Part shown: in pieces, positions 27,424-35,925 of the stretch | Layout: each line of letters starts with the position of its first letter | How positions within the stretch are numbered: the stretch's first letter is position 1 | Source of the DNA: Echinicola pacifica DSM 19836 | GTDB taxonomy: Bacteria > Bacteroidota > Bacteroidia > Cytophagales > Cyclobacteriaceae | DNA: 64,000 bases | Reading direction: 5' to 3' | NCBI RefSeq assembly: GCF_000373245.1 | Contig: NZ_KB890754.1 | Coordinates: 55,635 to 119,634 of the forward strand | The notes under the pieces: generated by a model | What the model saw: only the letters and a program-made list of their open reading frames with translations | Database searches by the model: none | Told to the model about the DNA's origin: nothing | Translations under genes and position numbers: made by a program

Positions 27424-28464
27424 ATGAATCCAGATCTTATACGTAGATTTTTTGAGGGTAAATGCAGTCCCGAGGAGGCTCACGCTGTCTTGCTATGGAT
27501 CAATAGTGACGCAGCTCCCGAGGAAATTATAGATGGGCTGGACGACTACCAGGAACAGACTGTTGATCCTATTGATTCTGAGAAGATGCTAGCAAGGATC
27601 CAATTTAAAGTGGATTTGGAGGATGAATTGGCGAAAGAGGGGCAGCGCTCGAAAATAATAGAGCACACCCATTATAAGGCTAAAAATAAGGTAGCCAAAA
27701 TTCGTAGAACTTGGGTGGCGGCTTGTTTTTTAGCCTTGATTACGGGTTTTGGAATATGGATAAATTTAGAGAAAGAAGAAAAAGTCGAATTAGCTCAGAC
27801 TCCTATACGCTGGGTAAATAAGCAGACTAGTAAGGGGCAAAAGCTCACCCTCAGTTTACCTGATGGTTCCACAGTAATGCTAAATTCAAATTCTTCTATA
27901 ATTTTTCCTTCCTCTTTTTCGGACAGTATAAGGGAAGTGAAATTGATAGGGGAGGCGTTTTTTGAGGTGAGTAGAGATCCCTTAAAACCTTTTATTGTTA
28001 CCAGCCAGTCCGCTAGTACCCAGGTGTTTGGGACTTCTTTTGTGGTCAGGGACTTTAAAGATAGCCGCTATGCCACTATTGGGGTATTGACAGGAAAGGT
28101 GGGAGTACATCCGAGTTTCAAAACAGCATCGGGGGAAACAGCAGAATTAATTGACTTATTGCCGATGCAGGGCGTCCGCGTGGCGAGGGGATCTACTAAA
28201 GTTAAAAGAATGAAGCTGAGTTATGATGAGATGTTTGCTTGGAAGGACAATGTCATAGCCTTTGCGAAGGCGGATTTTAAGGAGGTGATTTTAAAGTTAG
28301 AGGATTGGTACGGGGTTTCTTTTGAGGTGAATAGAAAAATCTCACCTACCCGTGACTTTACGGGCAAATTTGATGGCTTGCCCTTGGATCAGACCTTGGA
28401 TGGCTTGAGTTTGACTTTTGGATTTGATTTTAGGATTGAGAATAAAAAAGTAATCATATTTTAA
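27424..28464 (+). CDS. FecR-type anti-sigma factor
   Basis: A 346-aa inner-membrane regulator. N-terminal cytoplasmic domain (about 1-95), membrane segment near residues 98-117 (TWVAACFLALITGFGIWI), and FecR domain (about 138-240) with LTLSLPDGSTVMLNSNSSIIFP, REVKLIGEAFFEV and VFGTSFVVRDF. A C-terminal DUF4974-type domain contains FAKADFKEVILKLEDWYGV and ends in KKVIIF. It probably controls the sigma factor encoded divergently at 26346-26933 and receives the signal from the SusC at 28615. Confidence 0.94.
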   Translation: MNPDLIRRFFEGKCSPEEAHAVLLWINSDAAPEEIIDGLDDYQEQTVDPIDSEKMLARIQFKVDLEDELAKEGQRSKIIEHTHYKAKNKVAKIRRTWVAACFLALITGFGIWINLEKEEKVELAQTPIRWVNKQTSKGQKLTLSLPDGSTVMLNSNSSIIFPSSFSDSIREVKLIGEAFFEVSRDPLKPFIVTSQSASTQVFGTSFVVRDFKDSRYATIGVLTGKVGVHPSFKTASGETAELIDLLPMQGVRVARGSTKVKRMKLSYDEMFAWKDNVIAFAKADFKEVILKLEDWYGVSFEVNRKISPTRDFTGKFDGLPLDQTLDGLSLTFGFDFRIENKKVIIF

Positions 28465-28614
28465 TACTATTTAAACTAATAAGAAAGTGCCTATGAATAA
28501 ACTACTATAAGGCCAAAAGATCATCAAACGAAGCTGTATTTGGTCGTCCAGCCTCATTTAATGATCCCAAAGGTTTTTCAGACAATTGTATTACCTAAAA
28601 AACAAAATTTAATT

Positions 28615-31600
28615 ATGACAACAAAGTTACTGAAAATAATCGTAACAGTGGGAAAGTATGCCTTTTTTGGAATGATGCTTCAAGTAATATTCTTAAGCAC
28701 TTTGCTAGCTGGAGAGACCAAGGGTCAAGTCAGCCTGGAAGAGGTACGTATTCATTTGGAGCATTCCAATATGCCCATAGAAGAGGTTTTTAAAACGATA
28801 GAGGAAAGTACTGATTTTAGCTTTAGTTATCGCCAGGGCGATATAATCAAAGCACCTAGGTTACAAGTGACCGCTACAGATTCATCCATTGCAGACTTAC
28901 TCAGGGAGGTCTCCAAAACTGGAAATTTACAGTTCAAACGTATTAATAATACGATCTATGTTGGCCCAAAGGGCGAAAAAGAAAAGGTAGAATTAACGGA
29001 GGTATATAGGGAGAAAATCACAGGAACAGTGACAGATGCCTCCGGGCTGGCTATTCCCGGTGTGACAGTGACGGTACCTGGAGGCTCTCATGGTACCGTG
29101 ACCGATCTGGATGGTAGGTACTTTTTGGACGTGCAGGACGGCCAATCCCTGACCTTCTCTTTCATAGGTTATATTTCCCAAACAGTATCCATTGGCAGTA
29201 AATCGGTCATTGATGTGGTGTTGCAGGAAGATACCAAATCTCTGGATGAATTTGTCGTGGTAGGGTATGGTAAGCAGAAGAAAGTAAACTTGACCGGCGC
29301 CATCACTGCGGTGGAAACCGATAACCTCACTCAGATTCCTTCTAATAACCTATCCAATACCCTGGCTGGTAGAGCCCCAGGGGTGAATGTTACAGGAACT
29401 TCGGGGCTGTCAGGGGCCACCTCATCCATAAGGATTCGGGGAAGTTTTGGGGATCCATTATACGTTATTGATGGCATTGTAAGGGATAAAGAGGCCTTCG
29501 ATGCACTAGAGGCAAGCGAAGTGGAGCAGATAAGCTTCCTGAAGGATGCAGCTTCGGCTTCCATTTATGGATCCCGAGCTGGTAATGGAGTCGTATTGGT
29601 GACCACCAAGAGTGGCACGGAGCAAAAGCCTACCTTTAATTTCCAGACCTCCTATGCTTTTTTTAGCCCCACCATGGAGCTCCTATCCGACAAGACCACC
29701 GCTACTGATGAGCTAATTTATCAAAACCGTGTGGCGGAATTTAGAGGTACCGCCCCTCCAAATGGAGAGGAGGAATTTGCCTATTTTTCCGATCGGAGTT
29801 ATAATGTGAATGATTTTATCTGGCAAAATCCCTGGAGTCAAAATTACTCCCTAAGTGTAACGGGAGGATCTGATAAACTCACCTATTACTCCTTATTAAG
29901 CTTTAGAGATGAAGAAGGCTCCTATAAGAGTCTTGAGCATGGGAAGTTTAATCTCCGGACTAATGTCACCGCTCAGGTGTCTAAAAGAATCAAATTGGGA
30001 GTAAATGTCTCCGCTACCCAGCAAAATCACGACAGGTTTTACTGGCCATTTTCGGGAGATGATGATTATGATGTCTCGGATTTGTATCGTGTGACTTTCA
30101 ACTGGCCCAAAGTATATCCTTTCTATCTCGAAGGAGATGGTACCCCGGCCGATTATGTGACAGATTATCCTGTACAGACGCCTATGGGAAGCTGGTTGGC
30201 ATGGAGTGTAATCGATCAGATCATCGGGGAGCGGTATATCAAAACACGCAAGCGTCAGATGAATACCATTCTTTCCCTGGATATTGATTTAGGGGATTTA
30301 GTTCCAGGCTTGACCACCAAAGTGGTTGGTAATTACCTGGCTAAGGATTATATGAGAAAGAAGTTTTTGACTTTTCAGGAAAATTATGTCTATAACCAGG
30401 CCGATCCTGATGGCAATCGCTTCATTCCAGCGCCTCCAAATCCTAACCAGACGAACACCTTTACCTTCAGTTCCAATCAAGAATTCTTAAGTTATGAAAT
30501 CAATACCTATTGGGGATACCAATTTGACTGGTTTTTGAATTATGATAGGACTTTTGGCAAACATGGAGTGAATGCGATGGTGGTTTATGAGCAGGCAGAA
30601 AATGGGCTTTACGGAGCTTATTCCAAAGCTGAAGACCCAGTGACTAATTATGATCAGGATTTTGTCTATTCTACAGATGCGGAGAGAAGGTATGGCTATG
30701 GCTATGAAGAGATTGGTGCAAGGAAATCCCTAATTGGGCGAGCCAATTATAATTTTGATGAGCGATATATAGCGGAGTTTTCCTTTAGATATGATGGGAA
30801 TACTTTATTTCCAAAAGACAGCCGTTGGGGATTCTTTCCTTCTGTATCTGCCGCTTGGCGCATTGTGGATGAGTCCTTTATGGCCAATACCAAAAGCTGG
30901 TTGAGTGACCTGAAACTACGAGCTTCCTATGGTACCACAGGCAATGACCTTGATCTAAATAATGATAAGATCATTCCATTCTCTTATGTCGATACCTATG
31001 GTAATAATGGGGGATATATCTTTGGAGATGACTTATACAGGGGCATAGCTCCCGGCAATACTCCTAACCCATATTTGACCTGGGCCACTTCCACCACCTA
31101 TAATATAGGTTTGGATTTTGAGCTAATGGATACCCGACTTTTTGGTAGTATAGATGTATTTACCAAAAAAGAAAAAAATATCCTGGGCTCCCGACTTGTG
31201 ACTCTGCCAGATAATTATGGACAAGCACTAGCTCCTGAAAATTACGCCGCTCGATCGTGGAAGGGTGGAGAGCTCTCTCTAATGTGGCGTGATAAGGCAG
31301 CAGAAGGTCAAATCAACTATTCAGTATATGGAAATCTGGGCTATGCACGTGATCAGTGGGATGTATTGGATGAAAATCCAATTTTCCAGGAAGGAGGAAA
31401 TCGTAGCAATGAATCACAAATAGGTCAGCCTCACAATCGGATTTTTGGACTGAGAGCAATAGGAATAATCAGAAGTCAAGAGCAGCTGGATGAGCTGATG
31501 GAATCAGGTCTGAAGCAATATGGTAGAGATCCGTACCTGGGAGGTTTGTATTTTGAGGATGTGAGAGGGGATGGCTTTAGCGAAGGTCCGGATGGGAAAA

Positions 31601-32127
31601 TTGACGGTAATGATTTCCAATTACTTTCAAATAATGCTGCGCCTCGTATCAACTATGGCTTTGGCTTCAATGTAGAATACAGCAATTTTAGCGTAAATGC
31701 TCACTTCCAAGGTGTGGGGATGTATGATCGGATCATCAGTAACCAGGAAGGAGAAGGTATGAGACAACATGGCGGCACGATCAGACCTTACTATCCACTC
31801 TGGGCTGGGGATGTCTGGACCCCTGAGAATCCCGATGCACAGTATCCACGGCCGATCGGCTACAACTGGTATGAGTCAGGCACAGGATCAACCTCCTTTT
31901 GGATAAGAAATGGTGCTTATATGAGACTGAAAAACCTTACAGTAGCCTATAATTTACCCAAAACCTGGCTTTCCTCCATCAACGTGGCTAATGCACAGAT
32001 TTTCTTTAATGGCACCAACCTCTTTTCTATTTCGGATATGAAGGAATTTCATGATCCTGAACAGAAAAATTATGATTCATTTCCTTTGATGAAATCATTG
32101 ACACTGGGCCTTAATGTTAAATTCTAA
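28615..32127 (+). CDS. SusC/RagA-type TonB-dependent transporter with STN signalling domain
   Basis: An outer-membrane transporter of about 1170 aa. The frame opens at a TTG at 28540 and has ATGs at 28561 and 28615. The last begins MTTKLLKIIVTVGKYAFFGM and puts a normal signal peptide first, so I prefer it. Domains in order: STN (MPIEEVFKTIEESTDFSFSYR), carboxypeptidase-like regulatory domain (AIPGVTVTVPGGSHGTVTDLDG), the LDEFVVVGYGKQKKVNLTGA stretch, plug (EQISFLKDAASASIYGSRAGNGVVLVTTK), and a barrel ending LTLGLNVKF. The STN domain fits the adjacent FecR and divergent sigma factor. Its partner SusD starts 13 bases after its stop. The imported glycan is unknown, since no hydrolase sits in this unit. 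Confidence 0.96.
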   Translation: MTTKLLKIIVTVGKYAFFGMMLQVIFLSTLLAGETKGQVSLEEVRIHLEHSNMPIEEVFKTIEESTDFSFSYRQGDIIKAPRLQVTATDSSIADLLREVSKTGNLQFKRINNTIYVGPKGEKEKVELTEVYREKITGTVTDASGLAIPGVTVTVPGGSHGTVTDLDGRYFLDVQDGQSLTFSFIGYISQTVSIGSKSVIDVVLQEDTKSLDEFVVVGYGKQKKVNLTGAITAVETDNLTQIPSNNLSNTLAGRAPGVNVTGTSGLSGATSSIRIRGSFGDPLYVIDGIVRDKEAFDALEASEVEQISFLKDAASASIYGSRAGNGVVLVTTKSGTEQKPTFNFQTSYAFFSPTMELLSDKTTATDELIYQNRVAEFRGTAPPNGEEEFAYFSDRSYNVNDFIWQNPWSQNYSLSVTGGSDKLTYYSLLSFRDEEGSYKSLEHGKFNLRTNVTAQVSKRIKLGVNVSATQQNHDRFYWPFSGDDDYDVSDLYRVTFNWPKVYPFYLEGDGTPADYVTDYPVQTPMGSWLAWSVIDQIIGERYIKTRKRQMNTILSLDIDLGDLVPGLTTKVVGNYLAKDYMRKKFLTFQENYVYNQADPDGNRFIPAPPNPNQTNTFTFSSNQEFLSYEINTYWGYQFDWFLNYDRTFGKHGVNAMVVYEQAENGLYGAYSKAEDPVTNYDQDFVYSTDAERRYGYGYEEIGARKSLIGRANYNFDERYIAEFSFRYDGNTLFPKDSRWGFFPSVSAAWRIVDESFMANTKSWLSDLKLRASYGTTGNDLDLNNDKIIPFSYVDTYGNNGGYIFGDDLYRGIAPGNTPNPYLTWATSTTYNIGLDFELMDTRLFGSIDVFTKKEKNILGSRLVTLPDNYGQALAPENYAARSWKGGELSLMWRDKAAEGQINYSVYGNLGYARDQWDVLDENPIFQEGGNRSNESQIGQPHNRIFGLRAIGIIRSQEQLDELMESGLKQYGRDPYLGGLYFEDVRGDGFSEGPDGKIDGNDFQLLSNNAAPRINYGFGFNVEYSNFSVNAHFQGVGMYDRIISNQEGEGMRQHGGTIRPYYPLWAGDVWTPENPDAQYPRPIGYNWYESGTGSTSFWIRNGAYMRLKNLTVAYNLPKTWLSSINVANAQIFFNGTNLFSISDMKEFHDPEQKNYDSFPLMKSLTLGLNVKF

Positions 32128-32140
32128 ATCAGAGAAAACA

Positions 32141-33898
32141 ATGAAAAATTTAATCTATATACTCGCTTTGATTTTGGGACTCAGTGCTTGTTCGGATGTG
32201 CTGGACATAGAAGATATTGAGCACTATAAGCCCGAAGATATCTGGAATGATGAAAACCTTGCAACCGCCTATATGGCCAACCTTTATCAGATGTTTGGCA
32301 ATTGGAATTCGACGCTGGATAGGTCCAGTCAGCAGATCGCAGGTATCGAATGGTATGCAGATAGGATCACCATCAGTAATTCCGATTATAAGAGTTGGAA
32401 TTATAATATCATTCGGTTGATCAATCAGGCTATTCAGGATGTGAATTTAGGATCGATGGATGAGGATACCAAAGGAGAAATATTAGGCCAAGCCTTATTT
32501 ATGCGGGCCTATAGATATTTTGAGATGGTCACTTACCATGGAGGGGTCCCCTATATCAAAGTGCCCCAGGATCGCTATGAGGACGAATTGTATGTGCCTA
32601 GAAATTCTTCGGAAGAATGTTTTGATTTCTTGATAGAAGACCTTGATCAGGCCATCGACTTATTACCGGCACATATCAGCTCCTCCAGCGGAGATCATGG
32701 GAAAATTGACAGAGATTTTGCCTTGGCATTTAAGGCAAAAGTATTACTGTACAAAGCCTCACCACAGTTTAACCCCTCTCAGCCCTGGGACAATCCCTAC
32801 TGGCTGGACGCCTATGTCGCCAATAAGGCAGCTTATGAGACGCTCATGGCCAATGGACATGATTTATTGGACGATTATAGCAAAATTGCCCTGGAGGAAG
32901 GGAACAAAGAGATCATTTTTTCAGTGATAAATAATTATCCTAATAAAACCGCAGGCTGGGACCATGGGGTAAGGCCGGGCTCAGAAAGCCGTGGTCCTGC
33001 CAATGCCACCCCCACCTGGGAATTCATTCAGGATTTCCCTATGAGGGACGGTAAGCGCTATGATGACCCTACGGGCAAATATGCCATGTCTGAGGAGGAG
33101 TTTCTTCAGAATTATTGGAAGAATAGAGATCCACGATTTGAGAAATCCATCGTATGGGCAGGCAAACCCTATCCTGTATCTGGCAAGGCAGATAAGCGTC
33201 AGTATACAGCGCTAGGCATAGCTCATGAGCTGGATGATTTTGGGATCAATCCTGCCGCTCAGACTAATAGTACCAATCTGGATCGATATACCGGGTTCTT
33301 CATACTTAAAAATAGCCTCTTGGAGCTCACTCAGGCGGAAGTACAGCAATATGATGTGGACTTTGTGCTGATGAGATTTGCGGAGCTTATGCTTAATTAT
33401 GCCGAAGCAGCCAACGAAACTGGGGATAGGGGTACCGCTTTGGAATTGCTGAAGCGTATCCGTGAGCGAGCAGGAATAGAGCCGGGAGCGGATGGTAATT
33501 ATGGCATTGTGGCAACTGATAGGGCTACGATGAGAGAAGCTATTTTGGCAGAGCGAAATATCGAATTGTGTTTTGAAGGCCATCGATTCTGGGATTTGAG
33601 AAGGTTGCGGATGCTGGATAGACTGGATGGACAGACCAAGCATGGGGTAGAATCTATAACAGTGAATGAGGATGGGTCTGATATGCCTCTTAGCCTGGCC
33701 AGACAGATGGCCATCAACTATGAGTTGGTAGAGGAGGATTTTAGGTATTCTATCTTGCAGGTCCCCCGGTCTGGAGTGCAGACTAGCGTGGTACCAGACA
33801 CCTATTATTTCTTCCCCATTCAAAAAGAAGTAATCGATCGAAATCCAAATCTAGAGCAAAATATGGATTGGGGAGGGACATTTGACCCCACCTTATAA
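32141..33898 (+). CDS. SusD/RagB-type glycan-binding lipoprotein
   Basis: A 585-aa lipoprotein. The frame opens at 32114 inside the end of the SusC gene, but the ATG at 32141 gives a lipobox (GLSAC, Cys17) at the right place. SusD features: ALFMRAYRYFEMVTYHGGVPYI, LDQAIDLLP, a MLNYAEAANETGDR helix, LAERNIELCFEGHRFWDLRRLRML and the terminal NPNLEQNMDW. It is larger than the 496-542 aa SusD proteins elsewhere in the window. It is the partner of the SusC at 28615. Confidence 0.96.
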   Translation: MKNLIYILALILGLSACSDVLDIEDIEHYKPEDIWNDENLATAYMANLYQMFGNWNSTLDRSSQQIAGIEWYADRITISNSDYKSWNYNIIRLINQAIQDVNLGSMDEDTKGEILGQALFMRAYRYFEMVTYHGGVPYIKVPQDRYEDELYVPRNSSEECFDFLIEDLDQAIDLLPAHISSSSGDHGKIDRDFALAFKAKVLLYKASPQFNPSQPWDNPYWLDAYVANKAAYETLMANGHDLLDDYSKIALEEGNKEIIFSVINNYPNKTAGWDHGVRPGSESRGPANATPTWEFIQDFPMRDGKRYDDPTGKYAMSEEEFLQNYWKNRDPRFEKSIVWAGKPYPVSGKADKRQYTALGIAHELDDFGINPAAQTNSTNLDRYTGFFILKNSLLELTQAEVQQYDVDFVLMRFAELMLNYAEAANETGDRGTALELLKRIRERAGIEPGADGNYGIVATDRATMREAILAERNIELCFEGHRFWDLRRLRMLDRLDGQTKHGVESITVNEDGSDMPLSLARQMAINYELVEEDFRYSILQVPRSGVQTSVVPDTYYFFPIQKEVIDRNPNLEQNMDWGGTFDPTL

Positions 33899-33936
33899 TA
33901 GTGAAGGATTTGGATAGGTGTTTTTTGTAATTTCAG

Positions 33937-33978
33937 AGGCTGGTTGCAGTTCCTTGGGCCCTGTAACCAGCCTTTTTA
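33937..33978 (+). terminator. Rho-independent terminator after SusD
   Basis: AGGCTGGTT (33937-33945) pairs with AACCAGCCT (33965-33973), followed by TTTTAG. It ends the FecR/SusC/SusD transcript. Confidence 0.8.
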
Positions 33979-34060
33979 GTGAGATAAAACCATATATTAC
34001 TCAGAAAAATGGGATGAGATCGGATTTATAGTAGTTTTATAGAAATAAAATAAGCGTAGT

Positions 34061-34723
34061 ATGAAAAATAAGGAGTTTTTATATCGAATAGGCTTGTATG
34101 CTTTTTCAATCGTTTTGCTAACAGCTGCCTCAGGGATGGTCCCCAAGGCTAAATTTGTTTCACTTTTTAATGGAAAAGACCTTGATGGCTGGGTAGGCAA
34201 TAAGGTGGACTATCAAGTAGAGGATGGGCTGCTGGTCATACGTCCGGATAAGGGAGGAAATGGCAACTTATACACAGAGGAGGAGTATGCCGATTTTCAC
34301 CTTAAATTTGAGTTTCTCCTAAGTCCTGGAGCCAATAATGGACTCGGCATCAGGACTCCACTCAAGGGCGATGCCGCCTATGTGGGCATGGAGCTGCAGA
34401 TCCTCGACAATTCTTCTTCTATGTATGCCGACCTTAAGGAGTACCAATACCATGGCTCAGTATATGGTATTATTCCTGCCAAGCGGGGTTTTCAGAAGAA
34501 TGTAGGGGAGTGGAATCAGCAGGAAGTGATAGCCAAAGGAGATGATATTAAAGTAATCCTGAATGGTAAGGTAATATTGGAAGGTAATATCCGCAAGGCC
34601 ACCAAAAACGGTATGCCTGATGGGAAGGATCATCCTGGCTTATTCAATAAATCAGGTCATATTGGCTTCCTTGGTCATGGATCTATGGTGAAGTTTAAGA
34701 ATATTGAAATTAGGAAATTATAA
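34061..34723 (+). CDS. DUF1080 (3-keto-disaccharide hydrolase-like) protein
   Basis: A 220-aa exported protein; residues 1-27 form a signal peptide. The rest is a single DUF1080 domain, a concanavalin-like beta-sandwich: FVSLFNGKDLDGWVG, VEDGLLVIRP, LYTEEEYADFHLKFEFLL, NNGLGIRTP, MELQILDN, YQYHGSVYGIIPA, VKFKNIEIRKL. Some family members hydrolyse 3-keto-glucosides and are named 3-keto-disaccharide hydrolases. Without the usual partner oxidoreductase nearby the reaction here is unsure. It is a single-gene unit between two terminators. Confidence 0.93.
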   Translation: MKNKEFLYRIGLYAFSIVLLTAASGMVPKAKFVSLFNGKDLDGWVGNKVDYQVEDGLLVIRPDKGGNGNLYTEEEYADFHLKFEFLLSPGANNGLGIRTPLKGDAAYVGMELQILDNSSSMYADLKEYQYHGSVYGIIPAKRGFQKNVGEWNQQEVIAKGDDIKVILNGKVILEGNIRKATKNGMPDGKDHPGLFNKSGHIGFLGHGSMVKFKNIEIRKL

Positions 34724-34780
34724 GATTTTAATTGTCAACTCCCTCCGGCTTTCACTATAAAAGGCAGGGATTGTATATTG

Positions 34781-34835
34781 AGGTATGCTGATGGAGATCT
34801 TCCAAAGATTTATGTCGGCATACCTTTTTTTTTAT
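34781..34835 (+). terminator. Rho-independent terminator after the DUF1080 gene
   Basis: AGGTATGC (34781-34788) pairs with GCATACCT (34818-34825), with further partial pairing inside, followed by nine T. Confidence 0.75.
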
Positions 34836-35031
34836 TCTTCTATTATTGCACTATAAGAAGGTGTATTACCCGATAATTTATTTTCCCTATTTAATTACGA
34901 AATTCAACTAATACTAGAAAATAAGGCATATATGGCTTTAATTAATGATGGAGGATTTAGTGCCAAAATAGGTGGTTTTTGAAAGTGGTTAATATGAATT
35001 TTTGATCCTGCTGATCAGGTAATTTATTGAT

Positions 35032-35213
35032 ATGGGACTTAATTCCCATCCACCAGGATGTTTTGCTAGGGAATTGAACTGGGGGTTTTTGACCAGAAAT
35101 CAGTAATTAAAACGAGCCTTACTCATACAATGAATGAGTACTTCTAAGCAAGCCATAGGAAAGGAAAGGGCATAAAAAAACACCATAGGAACGATCCAAT
35201 GGTGTTTTTCTAA
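35032..35213 (+). ncRNA. Possible structured small RNA
   Basis: A gene-free stretch with stacked pairing potential. ATGGGA (35032-35037) can pair with TCCCAT (35044-35049), or instead AATTCCC (35041-35047) with GGGAATT (35069-35075): mutually exclusive structures. A small CATCC/GGATG hairpin sits at 35047-35060. TACTCAT (35120-35126) pairs with ATGAGTA (35134-35140). The bidirectional terminator at 35174-35213 closes it. The order alternative hairpins, then terminator, is what a small RNA or orphan leader would show. No promoter was recognised, so this is tentative. The remainder of 34836-35031 shows nothing I recognise. Confidence 0.3.
35174..35213. terminator. Bidirectional terminator downstream of the histone-like gene
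   Basis: ACACCATAGG (35180-35189) pairs with CCAATGGTGT (35195-35204) with one mismatch, flanked by A7 and T5 runs, so it works on both strands. On the minus strand it ends the Hc1-type gene 24 bases after its stop. Confidence 0.8.
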
Positions 35214-35236
35214 AATCTTATTTAGATCTTTAGGAA

Positions 35237-35416
35237 TTAATTTCCTGAATTCTTACGGTCAGTAACTTCTTTTCTGATGTCCTGAGCCAAAGTTTTGATC
35301 GCCTGCATGCCGTTTCTAACTCTAGTACCAGCTGCTTTGTTTCCTTTTTCGTAAAACTTGGTGAAATCTTCTTCAAGAGAATCAATCAGTTCTTTTACTT
35401 CAGTGAATCTACTCAT
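35237..35416 (-). CDS. Histone H1-like (Hc1-type) small basic protein
   Basis: A 59-aa gene. The translation begins MSRFTEVKELIDSLEEDF and ends DIRKEVTDRKNSGN. It is helical, lysine/arginine-rich and shows the KFYEKGNKAAGTRVRNGMQ core typical of the Hc1-like histone H1 proteins widespread in Bacteroidota (usually 55-60 aa). It probably binds DNA non-specifically and helps compact the nucleoid. The start ATG is at 35414-35416 and the stop TAA at 35237-35239. A strong terminator follows. It is not part of any glycan system. Confidence 0.88.
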   Translation of the reverse strand: MSRFTEVKELIDSLEEDFTKFYEKGNKAAGTRVRNGMQAIKTLAQDIRKEVTDRKNSGN

Positions 35417-35925
35417 AGTGTTTGATAATTTAGTTTATGTCTTTAAAAACGTGAATATAGGGAGTTTATTTAGTTTTCAATACTTATAAGAGGAAGATTT
35501 AAAATTTAATTTGTGAGCAACATTCCAAGTGTAGGACTATGCTAAGGTGGATTATGATGACTTTTTAGTAGCAAAACCTAATCTCACCAATGGAGTTTTA
35601 GAATCTATTTCCAGCCTCCTCGGCTTGGGTATTTTCTCACACTATTTTAGATCTTTCCAGATTTATAATTGAATTTTTTTAGCTAGTTGAAAGAGGAAAA
35701 AAGCATGACCAGACTTCCGGCCATGCTTTCAGTAATCTATCACCTAACATTAATATTATATATCGAATCAATCGAATTTCTTGTCAAAATTGTATTCAGC
35801 TTTTAGTCTTGCCAAACATTTAATACCTTTTGTATTCTGATAGTGTTATTAGCAAATAATAGGCCACTCTGTTCGTTTATAGGTGAAAAAAACCAAATTT
35901 GTTGATTTTTTTCTTATTTCAAGTA
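35417..35925. other. 509-base region between the histone-like and DUF6600 genes
   Basis: No supported gene. It contains the upstream region of the histone-like gene and, at 35700-35729, the hairpin listed next. The minus strand at about 35760-35840 has a 25-codon open stretch without a start codon, which I do not call. Confidence 0.5.
35700..35729 (-). terminator. Terminator downstream of the DUF6600 gene
   Basis: AAAGCATG (35700-35707) pairs with CATGCTTT (35722-35729), with an inner CC/GG extension across one mismatch. On the minus strand the stem is followed by TTTTTCC. It lies about 200 bases after the DUF6600-type gene stop. Confidence 0.65.

Noticed and set aside
35760-35840. Short minus-strand open stretch translating to a Lys/Asp-rich peptide
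   Set aside because: No start codon, only about 25 codons, no similarity that I recognise.
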